A DNA stretch of 64,000 bases from an uncultured Clostridia bacterium (lineage in GTDB: Bacteria > Bacillota > Clostridia > Oscillospirales > Oscillospiraceae): assembly GCA_946186375.1 (NCBI GenBank), contig CAMHMZ010000001.1, positions 1 through 64,000 of the forward strand, read 5' to 3'. The notes below the pieces were generated by a model. That model was not told the origin of the DNA. It made no database searches and was given only the letters and a program-made list of their open reading frames with translations. Below, in pieces: positions 14,996-23,280 of the stretch. Positions within the stretch are counted from its first letter, which is position 1, and every line of letters begins with the position of its first letter. A program made the position numbers and the translations under genes.

Positions 14996-15084
14996 GCATC
15001 GGTGACGAAATTGGTATACGTGCCAGCTTCAGGTGCTGGTTTGCCGAAAGGTGAATGCGAGTTCGAATCTCGCCCGATGTACCA
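14996..15084 (+). tRNA. tRNA-Leu (CAG)
   Basis: Acceptor GCATCGG/CCGATGT, loop TTCAGGT, class II arm, encoded CCA. Confidence 0.95.
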
Positions 15085-15091
15085 GCAGTAT

Positions 15092-15167
15092 GCCTCGGTA
15101 GCTCAGTTGGTAGAGCAGGGGACTGAAAATCCCCGTGTCGCCAGTTCGATTCTGGCCTGAGGCACCA
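15092..15167 (+). tRNA. tRNA-Phe (GAA)
   Basis: Acceptor GCCTCGG/CTGAGGC, loop CTGAAAA, encoded CCA. A 12-bp A/T-rich hairpin (AAACGAAAAAAT and its complement) follows. Confidence 0.95.
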
Positions 15168-15220
15168 AACGAAAAAATATCAAAGCGGATCGACATTTTT
15201 TCGTTTACGAAAAAGTATTT

Positions 15221-15305
15221 GCCCGAATGGCGGAATTGGTAGACGCGCCGGACTTAGGATCCGGTGTTGCAAAACGTGAGGGTTCAAATCCCTTTTCGGG
15301 TACCA
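15221..15305 (+). tRNA. tRNA-Leu (TAG)
   Basis: Acceptor GCCCGAA/TTCGGGT, loop CTTAGGA, class II arm, encoded CCA. Confidence 0.95.
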
Positions 15306-15308
15306 GGG

Positions 15309-15417
15309 GAGCGGGAGGACACGTTCGATTCGGTAGCACGCGGTGTGCATCATTGGGCCAAGGAACCTCAGTGAAGGACGGTTCGATTCCGGTTAGTGTA
15401 GTGGCGCACGCCCGCTC
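15309..15417 (+). ncRNA. closed structured RNA with two T-loop-like motifs
   Basis: Ends pair GAGCGGG/CCCGCTC. The interior carries two TTCGATT loops, one flanked by ACGG/CCGGT like a tRNA T-arm. The rest does not fold as a tRNA and no anticodon arm is seen. Confidence 0.45.
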
Positions 15418-15433
15418 TGTTCCTTCGCAGTAT

Positions 15434-15511
15434 ATCCCATTAGCTCAGTGGGATCAGAGCATCAGATTCCGGTTCTGAAGGCGGATGGTTCAAATCCATT
15501 ATGGGATGCCA
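15434..15511 (+). tRNA. tRNA-Arg (CCG)
   Basis: Acceptor ATCCCAT/ATGGGAT, loop TTCCGGT, encoded CCA. Confidence 0.93.
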
Positions 15512-15517
15512 AAATAT

Positions 15518-15593
15518 GCAGCAGTAGCTCAATCGGCAGAGCATCGGCTTCCCAAGCCGGGGGTTGCGGGTTCGAGCCCCGTTTGCTGCTCCA
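15518..15593 (+). tRNA. tRNA-Gly (CCC)
   Basis: Acceptor GCAGCAG/TTGCTGC, loop TTCCCAA, encoded CCA that abuts the next tRNA. Confidence 0.93.
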
Positions 15594-15672
15594 GCGCCGT
15601 TAGCTCAATCGGATTTAGAGCGTGTGGCCACGGACCACGAGGTTGCGGGTTCGAGTCCTGCACGGCGTTCCA
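15594..15672 (+). tRNA. tRNA-Arg (ACG)
   Basis: Acceptor GCGCCGT/ACGGCGT, loop CCACGGA, encoded CCA; no gap to either neighbour. A34 would be edited to inosine by host TadA. Confidence 0.93.
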
Positions 15673-15749
15673 ACGCTCTTAGCTCAGCGGACAAGAGCAG
15701 GCGGCTCCTATCCGTCAGGTCGCGAGTTCGAATCTCGCAGAGCGTTCCA
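15673..15749 (+). tRNA. tRNA-Arg (CCT)
   Basis: Acceptor ACGCTCT/AGAGCGT, loop CTCCTAT, encoded CCA. Confidence 0.93.
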
Positions 15750-15756
15750 GAAACAT

Positions 15757-15833
<77 letters not shown>

Positions 15834-15834
15834 C

Positions 15835-15920
15835 GTGCCCATGGCGGAAAGGTTATACGCGTGCCCGATTAGCGGACATGCCTATGGGGCTGTGAAGGGT
15901 TCGATTCCCTTCTGGGCACA
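15835..15920 (+). tRNA. aberrant tRNA-like unit, class II, identity uncertain
   Basis: Acceptor GTGCCCA/TGGGCAC, a Leu-type D-arm and T-arm AAGGG-TTCGATT-CCCTT are sound. The anticodon arm reads GTGCCCG-ATTAG-CGGACAT: aligned to tRNA-Leu the loop is GATTAGC with TTA at anticodon positions but no U33, and the stem has a C-A mismatch. No CCA follows. Either a decaying tRNA or a specialised one (TTA would pair with UAA). Confidence 0.55.
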
Positions 15921-15924
15921 ATAT

Positions 15925-16000
15925 GCATCTTTAGCTCAGCCGGTAGAGCAACTGACTCTTAATCAGGAGGTCCACGGTTCGATCCCGTGAAGATGCACCA
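15925..16000 (+). tRNA. tRNA-Lys (CTT)
   Basis: Acceptor GCATCTT/AAGATGC, loop CTCTTAA, encoded CCA. The 77-base spacer after it can form TGGG/CCCA and ATAC/GTAT stems. Confidence 0.95.
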
Positions 16001-16077
16001 GCCGCATACACCGAGAGTTTATGGGTTGAGGCCCAAATTGGAGTCCGCAGGGTCGTATAAATATGTGGGCTCACTAT

Positions 16078-16154
16078 GGTGAGATTAGCTCAGTTGGCAG
16101 AGCACCGGATTGTGGTTCCGGGTGTCGTGGGTTCGAGCCCCACATCTCACCCCA
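16078..16154 (+). tRNA. tRNA-His (GTG)
   Basis: Last tRNA of the array. Has the His-specific extra G-1 opposite C73; acceptor GTGAGAT/ATCTCAC, loop TTGTGGT, encoded CCA. Confidence 0.95.
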
Positions 16155-16184
16155 AAACATCATCCAAGGAAAGAAGGGGTTATC

Positions 16185-16565
16185 ATGGCTTACAATCAGA
16201 ATTATTCGGAACTTTTGCAAATGGAACCTCCCGAGCTGCTTGATTATTTGACAGCCGAGTTTTCCATTGAAATTCCTGTGTCCATTGAAAGCGTGGATGA
16301 TCTGAATAACGCCGGAGTTCTTCTCGGGAGATGCGCTGCGAACTACTCGTTTCTGCTCACACAGGCAATGATGGCAAAGCTGGCCAAAAGGATATTGAAA
16401 CAGGAGAAAGCTGAAAAGGTAGAGATTGATAAAGCTCTTTCAAGAGAAGAGATCCTGAACATGTTTGCAGACATCACAAAAACTTCTTATAACGCAATTT
16501 CGAGAATGATCACTGTGAGAACACAGGCGACAGACGAAATGCGGATGATGCGGAATATTCCTTGA
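16185..16565 (+). CDS. hypothetical helical protein (126 aa)
   Basis: ATG 16185 follows AAGAAGGGG, 30 bases after tRNA-His. Mostly helical, acidic N-terminus (MAYNQNYSELLQMEPPELLDYL) and a long central helix (FLLTQAMMAKLAKRILKQEKAEKVEIDKAL). Ends in a Met-rich TDEMRMMRNIP. Not recognised. Confidence 0.65.
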   Translation: MAYNQNYSELLQMEPPELLDYLTAEFSIEIPVSIESVDDLNNAGVLLGRCAANYSFLLTQAMMAKLAKRILKQEKAEKVEIDKALSREEILNMFADITKTSYNAISRMITVRTQATDEMRMMRNIP

Positions 16566-16660
16566 TGCGATGTTCTTGGCCGTGCAAATGAGTTTTGGAT
16601 AGGAGCAAGCAAAAATCATGTACTTCATTCCAAAAAACATGTAAAAACAAGATGTTTCCA

Positions 16661-16705
16661 AAATGAGTTTAACTTTTCTCGACGAAAAGGTAGAACTCAT
16701 TTTTT
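16661..16705 (+). terminator. rho-independent terminator
   Basis: AAATGAGTT/AACTCATTT with an inner CTTTTC/GAAAAG stem and a long T run. Confidence 0.85.
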
Positions 16706-16719
16706 CTTTCACTTTTTCG

Positions 16720-16747
16720 TTGACGATAGCCACTCAACGGGTAAAAC
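16720..16747 (+). promoter_or_regulatory. sigma-A type promoter
   Basis: TTGACG, 16-base spacer, TAAAAC, upstream of the YqhQ-like gene. Confidence 0.65.
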
Positions 16748-16772
16748 TCCTACATACGAGGTGGTGATTCCA

Positions 16773-17726
16773 TTGGCAAATAAAAATGTCGAAAATAAAT
16801 CGTGCTTCCGAACTTCTATTGGTGGGCAAGCACTGATTGAAGGAATACTAATGCGTGGCCCGGAAAAGCAGGCAATTGTATGCCGGACGGAAAACGGTTT
16901 AGTGGAAAAAGTCGAAAACGTAAAATTAAAACGCGGCCGGCACAAGATACTCAATGTTCCGTTGATACGGGGGAGTGTTGTGTTTTTGGATTCCATGATC
17001 AATGGAACGAAAGCTTTAACGTATTCGGCGAGCCTGATGCCGTTGGAGGAGCAGGGAGAAAAGAGCAAGCTTGATGAAACTGTAGAAAGCAAGTTTGATG
17101 AAGAGACAGCAAAGAACATTCTCATTACTATTTCGGTCATCTTTGGGATCCTGTTTTCATTACTTCTGTTCGTGGTGCTGCCTACAACAATAGTGAACTT
17201 CATCAAGCCTCTGTCCAGAACACTGCTGCTCAGGAACTTTTCTGAAGGTGTAGTAAAAGTTGTGATTTTGGTCGCATACATGTGGGCAGTATCAAAGACG
17301 CCGGATATCAAAAGGCTGTTTCAGTATCATGGTGCAGAGCACAAAACGATTTTCTGTTATGAGCACAGAAAAGAACTAGCAGTCGAAAATGTCCGTCGGG
17401 AAAAGCGTTTTCATCCGAGATGCGGCACGAGCTTTCTGCTTGTAGTCGTTTTGGTAAGTATTCTCGTGAATGCTATGGTGCAGATCACAGGCGTTCTCCC
17501 GCGCATTGTGGTGCATCTGCTTCTCGTGCCGGTCGTAGTGGGTATCAGTTATGAGATAAACCGTTGGTGCGGTGGTCACGACAACTGGCTTTCTACTGTG
17601 CTTTCGGCGCCTGGAAAATGGCTGCAGCGTATCACGACAAACGAGCCAGACGAGGAAATGATCGAATGCGCGATCAGAGCAATGAAACTCGTGATCCCTG
17701 AGGACGAGGCGTCTGCGACCTGGTGA
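16773..17726 (+). CDS. yqhQ: YqhQ-like membrane protein (DUF1385)
   Basis: TTG 16773 is favoured, five bases after GAGGTGGTGA; GTG 16761 is alternative. Conserved blocks: GGQALIEGILMRGP near the N-terminus, YHGAEHKTIFCYE, and FHPRCGTSFLL, with four to five membrane helices. DUF1385 (B. subtilis YqhQ) is normally a chromosomal Firmicute gene next to prmC/prfA; its function is unknown. Here it stands alone with its own promoter and terminator, so it looks like a captured host gene. Confidence 0.9.
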   Translation: MANKNVENKSCFRTSIGGQALIEGILMRGPEKQAIVCRTENGLVEKVENVKLKRGRHKILNVPLIRGSVVFLDSMINGTKALTYSASLMPLEEQGEKSKLDETVESKFDEETAKNILITISVIFGILFSLLLFVVLPTTIVNFIKPLSRTLLLRNFSEGVVKVVILVAYMWAVSKTPDIKRLFQYHGAEHKTIFCYEHRKELAVENVRREKRFHPRCGTSFLLVVVLVSILVNAMVQITGVLPRIVVHLLLVPVVVGISYEINRWCGGHDNWLSTVLSAPGKWLQRITTNEPDEEMIECAIRAMKLVIPEDEASATW

Positions 17727-17741
17727 AGAGTAAAGAGAAAG

Positions 17742-17778
17742 AAAAATCCTTCCGCAAAACCGCGGAAGGATTTTTTGC
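17742..17778. terminator. bidirectional terminator between convergent genes
   Basis: AAAAATCCTTCCGC pairs with GCGGAAGGATTTTTT, with A and T runs on both sides, between the YqhQ-like gene and the minus-strand DUF3825 gene. Confidence 0.9.
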
Positions 17779-17792
17779 GCTTTATGGTGTGT

Positions 17793-19715
17793 TCACTCGT
17801 CTTCGTCGTTATCTTCGTCCTCGCCGGAACTGTTGATTTCCGCGGGTACCAGCCAATCACTATCGGGTCTTGTGATTAGGCGAGAACTGAGATACGCCAT
17901 TTCGAGGGTAAGAATGGTTTCGCCTTGGTAGTCTTTTTCCGGTTCAGATTCTGTTGCTTTGGGCTGGCGATAGACAACGAGGGCGACGTCGGGCTTGGAA
18001 ATCTCGCCGGGAGCAGCCTTGCTCGTCAAGGAAAGCGGCAAAAGGAGACTGACGCAAGCTCTGGAGTAATAGTAGCAGGGGACAGCAGCCCGATAGTTCC
18101 ACTCAGCCCTGCAACGAGCCTCCTTGACAGCTCGTTCGAAGAACACTTCAAGGTCGTGCTTGTAGGAAGGGTTCGCTTCAATGAATTCCACGAGATGGTC
18201 GTATATATGAGGATTGAACCCACGGGCGGCATGGTCGGTCACAGGATTAGCCTGTCTCTGAAGCTGAGTGTCGATCTCATCAAGTATCGGTTTGACCTCA
18301 TCCACCCACAACCCGGCACGAAGGAAGAACTTCAAAGGAAGGCGGCTGATGTTATCGCCGAACACATGCCGGTAATCGACTTTGATCTCGTAGTTACTGT
18401 CATAGTACAAATCGGAAAAAGTGGAGATGTACTGGATGCGGGAAGGTAAATCCGCAGACGTGAAGAGCTTGGTCAGCTTCTTACCATACGGGGAACTTGA
18501 ATCGCCGACAACTGCAAAGTCAAGGAATTTCCAACGCTGGCGGATAGGGCTTCCTTTGCCGACCGCTTGGAGCACACAGTAGATGGGCTCATAGCGGTTA
18601 TTGACCAACCCCGTATTGAACACGCGATAGGTATTGTGATCCTGAGGATCTTCAGCGTCAGAGAACATTTGCCGAACAAAGACGCCGTAATACGTCATCA
18701 GGAAATAATTGTCGAGGATCCTGTTTTCTATTTTATCGCCGGGAAAAGACCAATTCTCCGACAGGGCAAGATCCGACAACCGCTCCAACAATGCGCTGTG
18801 ATCGTTAACGAATACATGGTTGCGAAAAGCTTTTGCCGCGGCTTTTCCTTTGTATCCGACAAACTCAACGAACCATTTTTGCTGTGGAACTTGCGCAGGA
18901 ACGTCATCTTTGCGCTTGTTAGGGCGCATGCCGATCCACTGGACAGAAACACCCTTTACCCACGAGGTGTGAAGCGGAAAGGTGAAACTCAGCGTGTGCT
19001 CATTATCAACGACGACAGTGCCGTCACGCTGCGCGATAGCATAGGACTCGCTTACGATCTTCGCCGCGCGATCCCTTTCTTCGACACTGTTGCTCACATC
19101 GATCTCTACGCCCTTCTCATCGACAACGCGTTTTGTGCGCGAATTGACAAGAATATCGCTTGGATCGATCGTTTCAGGTAAAGACGGGAATTCGCGGATT
19201 CGTACTGTTTGGCGCCAAGGCTTGTAATAGCCGATGCGCACGATCTCGCCACGCGGTGGAACAGTGGAATTAACTAGTCTGAGTAGGAAGCTTTCCCCTG
19301 GATTCAGGTTAGCTTTGTCGCAAAGATATACACAGTCACCTTCAGACGCGAAATAGCGTTCGCTCAGTTGAAATACAGCACCGCGCACATTTGGCTCGCC
19401 AACGCATCCGAGAACATAGTCACCGGTTTGGTAACGGTAAACAAACCCGCCATCGTGTGGTTGCACAAGAACATGGCCTTTTGACGTGGTCGGATGAATG
19501 ATTTTGAACCACATGGACTTATTGAGCGAGTCTTCGGAGATGTTTTGGCATTTGATTCGAAGTCCGGGAACGCAGGTGCTCACATAGCCGTACGATGGGA
19601 AACCGCCTTTTCCTGGGTATACACTGTACACTTTGCCCCATATGAGCTGATTTCTGTGCAAGTTGGATTGGATTTCCGAAACATCTATTTCTGCAGATGT
19701 ATGATTGTCAGGCAT
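17793..19715 (-). CDS. DUF3825 domain protein (640 aa)
   Basis: The middle contains the DUF3825 hallmark: FPGDKIENRILDNYFLMTYYGVF followed by YRVFNTGLVNNRYEPIYCVL. The N-terminal 200 residues are beta-rich with repeated GKVYSVYPGKGGF-like blocks, perhaps an S1/cold-shock-like nucleic-acid-binding module. The C-terminus ends in a very acidic GEDEDNDEDE tail. DUF3825 proteins occur with stress and RNA-related modules; no activity is established. AGGTGTGATA precedes the start. It is the only minus-strand gene in the left half. Confidence 0.75.
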   Translation of the reverse strand: MPDNHTSAEIDVSEIQSNLHRNQLIWGKVYSVYPGKGGFPSYGYVSTCVPGLRIKCQNISEDSLNKSMWFKIIHPTTSKGHVLVQPHDGGFVYRYQTGDYVLGCVGEPNVRGAVFQLSERYFASEGDCVYLCDKANLNPGESFLLRLVNSTVPPRGEIVRIGYYKPWRQTVRIREFPSLPETIDPSDILVNSRTKRVVDEKGVEIDVSNSVEERDRAAKIVSESYAIAQRDGTVVVDNEHTLSFTFPLHTSWVKGVSVQWIGMRPNKRKDDVPAQVPQQKWFVEFVGYKGKAAAKAFRNHVFVNDHSALLERLSDLALSENWSFPGDKIENRILDNYFLMTYYGVFVRQMFSDAEDPQDHNTYRVFNTGLVNNRYEPIYCVLQAVGKGSPIRQRWKFLDFAVVGDSSSPYGKKLTKLFTSADLPSRIQYISTFSDLYYDSNYEIKVDYRHVFGDNISRLPLKFFLRAGLWVDEVKPILDEIDTQLQRQANPVTDHAARGFNPHIYDHLVEFIEANPSYKHDLEVFFERAVKEARCRAEWNYRAAVPCYYYSRACVSLLLPLSLTSKAAPGEISKPDVALVVYRQPKATESEPEKDYQGETILTLEMAYLSSRLITRPDSDWLVPAEINSSGEDEDNDEDE

Positions 19716-19748
19716 ATTGGTATCACACCTCCATGTTATATCTAGCTC

Positions 19749-19777
19749 ACTATATCACGGTTTTCGTGTCTTGTCGA
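19749..19777 (-). promoter_or_regulatory. promoter of the DUF3825 gene
   Basis: Read on the minus strand: TCGACA, 17-base spacer, TATAGT. Confidence 0.6.
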
Positions 19778-19895
19778 ATGTTTTGCTCAAAAAATCGAAA
19801 AAGTGCGCCAAGTTAAGAATTTTTAAGGTGCGGTTTTTGAAAACAGCGGGTAATAAACGGACAGCAAATTCAAAACCTTTCCATGCGTGGAAAAT

Positions 19896-19925
19896 GTCAC
19901 ACTCCTTGCGGGTGTGGATCAAAAT
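19896..19925 (+). repeat. solitary type I-C CRISPR-like repeat (30 nt)
   Basis: Reads GTCACACTCC, TTGCGGGTGT, GGATCAAAAT. Known type I-C repeats follow GTC, a C-rich arm, a G-rich arm, then GTGGATTGAAAT. The stem ACACTC/GGGTGT closes a five-base loop as in that class. Only one copy exists here, and the bases after it hold the SD of the surface-protein gene. A second degenerate copy is at 30022. No cas genes are in the window. Confidence 0.5.
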
Positions 19926-19940
19926 ACGGAGGTGTTCAAC

Positions 19941-22900
19941 ATGAACAGAAAGGTAAAATCATTCTTATCACTTGCAATGGCTGCACTACTGTCCATTCAG
20001 CTCGCTGTTCCTGCTTTTGCGGATGACGTCGAGCAGGAGCCGGAACTAGACAAGGACGCGCTTGTGCATGCGGTCGTTCTGGTAAAAGAGAACGAAGAGG
20101 GTAAAGCCCCGTTCGTAGACGAATTCGAGGCTCAGAAAGAACCGGAAGAAGAGCCGGGCGAACAGGAGGGCGAACCGGAGGGTGAACCGGAAGGCCAGGG
20201 CGAGGACCTGGGAACCAACGAGGGGCCTGAAGGCGGAGAAGAGCTGGTACCGGAAAAGACCAGAGAGGAACTTCTGCTCGAGGCTACAGATGCCGTTGAG
20301 GCACAGGAAGGCTTCATTAAGATTGGAGATGCGGATCTGGTCAGTACGATCATTGCAGACGTTTCTGTCGGCAAGGTTCTGGAAGACGGAGTCGTTATCA
20401 CTCCGCCGGATGGATACGCTGTTACTGATATCGCAGTCGAGGCGGTGATTCTGGAGGCCGAGGAAGAGAATGAAGAAATTCAGGAACAGAATCCAGAAGA
20501 GAACCAGGGAGAGAATCAGAACGGCGAGCCAGATCTTGGTCTTAACGGAGACGGTGAAGAAAATGATCAGCAGGAGCCTGTAGAGGTCCCTGAGTGGTTT
20601 TCTGTAATCGAGCCGACAGGGGAGGGCCCTGCTGTTAAAGTGCCCGCAGAGAGCATCATAGAGGCTATGTTCGAGATTCCCGCGGACGCATACAGATTTC
20701 TCGTAACGCTCATGCCCGTTGAGGTTGTAGAGAAAGTGGAGCCGACTTGCGCACAGGAAGGCTCAGAGCAGGTTTACAAGATCGGCGATGAGATCTTCCG
20801 TGACGAGGCGTGCACAGAGAAGCTGGAAGAAATCCCTGTGATTGAGAAGTCTAATGTGCACGGCGATCTTATCAAGCACGTAGGTTCTCCCGCGAGCTGC
20901 CTGAAGGAAGGCGTGGAGGAGTACTGGGAGTGCTCGGTGTGCGGAAAGCTCTTTGCGGATGCCAATGCGTCTGAAGGTATTGAGACGCCGGTGGCTATTG
21001 CGCTCACGGACGACCATCAGCTGCATAAGCACGAGGCTGTTGCCGCGACATGCACGGTAGACGGCATCGGTGAGTTCTGGGAGTGCATTGTCTGCGGAAA
21101 GATCTTCGCGGACGAAAACGGTGCGTCTCCGATCACTTCGCCCAAAATCGTCAAAGCCAGCGGACACCGCCTGGAAGAGCATGAGCGCGTAGAGGCAACA
21201 TGCACTGAAGCGGGTCATGAGAAATATTGGCGCTGTGTTGTTTGCGAAGAGCTGTTTGCGAACAACATGGCGAAGGAAAGCATCAGCGAGCCGGTGGAGA
21301 TTCCTATGAACGACAATCACTCGCTGAAGCACATCGCCGCTGTAGAGCCGACAGAGTCTTCTGAAGGTAACACTGAATACTGGCAGTGCGAGGCTTGCAG
21401 CAAGATTTTCTCGGACAAGAAGGGTGAACACCAGATCACACTGCAGGAAACGGTTCTTGCAAAACTGACGCCGGTGGAGACGCCCGCTCCTGTAGAAACT
21501 GTAGAGCCAACTCAGGAACCGCAGCCTGAACAGACTCCTGATCCCACTCCGGAAACGAAGCCTGTGCCTATGCCGATCCCGGTTGTGCCTGGCGCAGAGC
21601 CGACGATGGGACCCGCGGCCTTGCTGGAGCCTATTGCTAAAGTAGAAGCAACATGTGAAAAAGACGGTGTGATCGAGCACTACAAAGAAACGATCGGATC
21701 TGACATCACCTACTATGTGCGTCTGGACGGAACATTTGTGAAGATCGATGAAAAGGATCTCGTAGTCCCGGCTCTTGGACATAACCTCAAGAAGGTTGAT
21801 GGAGTCGAAGCAACATGCACGGCTGCCGGCACTGAGAAGTACTGGAAGTGCGAGCGCTGCGGAAAGATGTTCAGTGATAAGAAAGGCGCAAATGAAATAG
21901 AGAAGCCGGTTGTGATCGACGCGAAAGGTGAGCATAGGCTTGAAAAGCACGCAGCTGTGAAGCCTACAGAGTCTGAGAATGGGCATGTTGCTTACTGGGA
22001 GTGCACAGAATGCGGGAAGCTGTTCCTTGATAAGAAGGCAAAGAAAGAGACAACTCTCATTGGAACAATGATTCCGCCGCTTGGAACGGATGTCTATGCT
22101 GTACTCAAAGACGGCACGGATACCGTCTGGACGAAAGGCAGTGAGAAGGGTGCCAGCATTCATATCGATGCCAAATACGGCTCTGATACGATCACCTCGA
22201 TCAAGATGGGAAAGAAGTCTGTTCCTGCCGATATGTACGGGGTGAAAGAAGGGTCTATCATCGTGACCTTTAAGCCGGAATTCCTTCAGAAGATGGACGC
22301 TGGATCATACGAAGTCGTTATCGAGTTTGCAAGCAGCAAGCATGTGAACAGCGTGATCACGATCGAAGAGCCAAAGCTTCCTTCGATCGAAATTGAATGC
22401 GAAGGCAGCTATCTAAAGAAGGTCTATGATGGCACGAGCTTTGATCTGAATGAACTCAGTAAGCATCTGACAGCGAAGGGCTTGCCTGACGGCTACAAGG
22501 TTAACATGAAGATGGCTTTCGCCAACGAAAAGATCACTGAAATGCACAATGCTGGCTCTGAAGACTTTAACGTAGAAATCACGAAGGTTTTCGACAAAGA
22601 CGGCAATGATGTGACAGATCAGTTCGCGCTCGAGAAGAAGACGTTCAATCTGACTATCGAAAAGCGCAAAATCATGATTGAAACAAGAAGTGACAGCAAG
22701 GTGTATGATGGCCAGCCCTGGACGTATCAGCATCTGTCTGTGGTTCAGCCTATTGTGACTTATACGGACCCGAAGCTCGGCGAGTATACGCGTGATGGTA
22801 TCACCTATTCTCAGGTCATCAGCATGACGTACACAGCTTCTCCGAAGGAAATGGGCACGTATGAGAATACGGCCAAGCTGATCATCAGAGAGCGCCAGAA

Positions 22901-23120
22901 AGACTCTGCGGCCGATCCTGTTGACGTGACAAGCAACTATGACATCACCTACAAGTTCGGCATCGTGAAGATCACTGACGCGGAAGGCCGTGTGCCGGTA
23001 ACGGTAGCGCCGAAGACCGGAGACAGCACGAACATTGTGATTTGGATCGCTATGTTCGCACTTGCTGCATCGGCTTCTGTTACACTCATGTTGGTTCAGC
23101 GCAAAAAAGATAATGCATAA
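19941..23120 (+). CDS. large LPxTG-like wall-anchored surface protein (1059 aa)
   Basis: ATG 19941 follows GGAGGTG. Signal peptide ending VPAFA, then a long Glu/Gly-rich stretch (repeated EPEGEPEGQGE). About eight repeats of a roughly 70-residue unit follow (ATC...G...YWxCxxCGKxF.D), with paired Cys as in metal-binding or disulfide repeats of Gram-positive surface proteins. A Pro-rich spacer, more beta domains (two MBG-like YDGT/YDGQ modules), and a sorting signal APKTGDSTN plus membrane helix and RKKDNA tail end it. A class B-type sortase is encoded at 56759. Likely adhesion or shielding of the host cell; ligand unknown. Confidence 0.88.
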   Translation: MNRKVKSFLSLAMAALLSIQLAVPAFADDVEQEPELDKDALVHAVVLVKENEEGKAPFVDEFEAQKEPEEEPGEQEGEPEGEPEGQGEDLGTNEGPEGGEELVPEKTREELLLEATDAVEAQEGFIKIGDADLVSTIIADVSVGKVLEDGVVITPPDGYAVTDIAVEAVILEAEEENEEIQEQNPEENQGENQNGEPDLGLNGDGEENDQQEPVEVPEWFSVIEPTGEGPAVKVPAESIIEAMFEIPADAYRFLVTLMPVEVVEKVEPTCAQEGSEQVYKIGDEIFRDEACTEKLEEIPVIEKSNVHGDLIKHVGSPASCLKEGVEEYWECSVCGKLFADANASEGIETPVAIALTDDHQLHKHEAVAATCTVDGIGEFWECIVCGKIFADENGASPITSPKIVKASGHRLEEHERVEATCTEAGHEKYWRCVVCEELFANNMAKESISEPVEIPMNDNHSLKHIAAVEPTESSEGNTEYWQCEACSKIFSDKKGEHQITLQETVLAKLTPVETPAPVETVEPTQEPQPEQTPDPTPETKPVPMPIPVVPGAEPTMGPAALLEPIAKVEATCEKDGVIEHYKETIGSDITYYVRLDGTFVKIDEKDLVVPALGHNLKKVDGVEATCTAAGTEKYWKCERCGKMFSDKKGANEIEKPVVIDAKGEHRLEKHAAVKPTESENGHVAYWECTECGKLFLDKKAKKETTLIGTMIPPLGTDVYAVLKDGTDTVWTKGSEKGASIHIDAKYGSDTITSIKMGKKSVPADMYGVKEGSIIVTFKPEFLQKMDAGSYEVVIEFASSKHVNSVITIEEPKLPSIEIECEGSYLKKVYDGTSFDLNELSKHLTAKGLPDGYKVNMKMAFANEKITEMHNAGSEDFNVEITKVFDKDGNDVTDQFALEKKTFNLTIEKRKIMIETRSDSKVYDGQPWTYQHLSVVQPIVTYTDPKLGEYTRDGITYSQVISMTYTASPKEMGTYENTAKLIIRERQKDSAADPVDVTSNYDITYKFGIVKITDAEGRVPVTVAPKTGDSTNIVIWIAMFALAASASVTLMLVQRKKDNA

Positions 23121-23125
23121 AGCGA

Positions 23126-23158
23126 AGGTGGCTCCGCAAACGGGGCCACCTCTTTTTT
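23126..23158 (+). terminator. rho-independent terminator
   Basis: AGGTGGC/GCCACCT followed by CTTTTTT after the surface-protein gene. Confidence 0.88.
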
Positions 23159-23181
23159 ACGGCAGAAGCCTCTTCTCGTGA

Positions 23182-23210
23182 TTGACAGCTTTTCGACGTG
23201 GAAATAAAAC
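23182..23210 (+). promoter_or_regulatory. sigma-A type promoter
   Basis: TTGACA, 17-base spacer, TAAAAC, for the gene set starting at 23281. Confidence 0.8.
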
Positions 23211-23280
23211 ATAAATACATGTGTAGAAGGTTTTTGGATCAATCAATACACAGAAAAATCTATAAAAGAAAGGAAAGAGT

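Noticed and set aside
20763-22163. Long minus-strand frame (466 codons) inside the surface-protein gene
   Set aside because: It is the antisense of Cys/Glu-rich repeats; no SD or known motif, and the plus-strand gene is clear.
23230-23262. A third I-C-like repeat (TTGGATCAATCAAT)
   Set aside because: Only the TGGATCAA core is shared; the GTC start and paired arms are missing.
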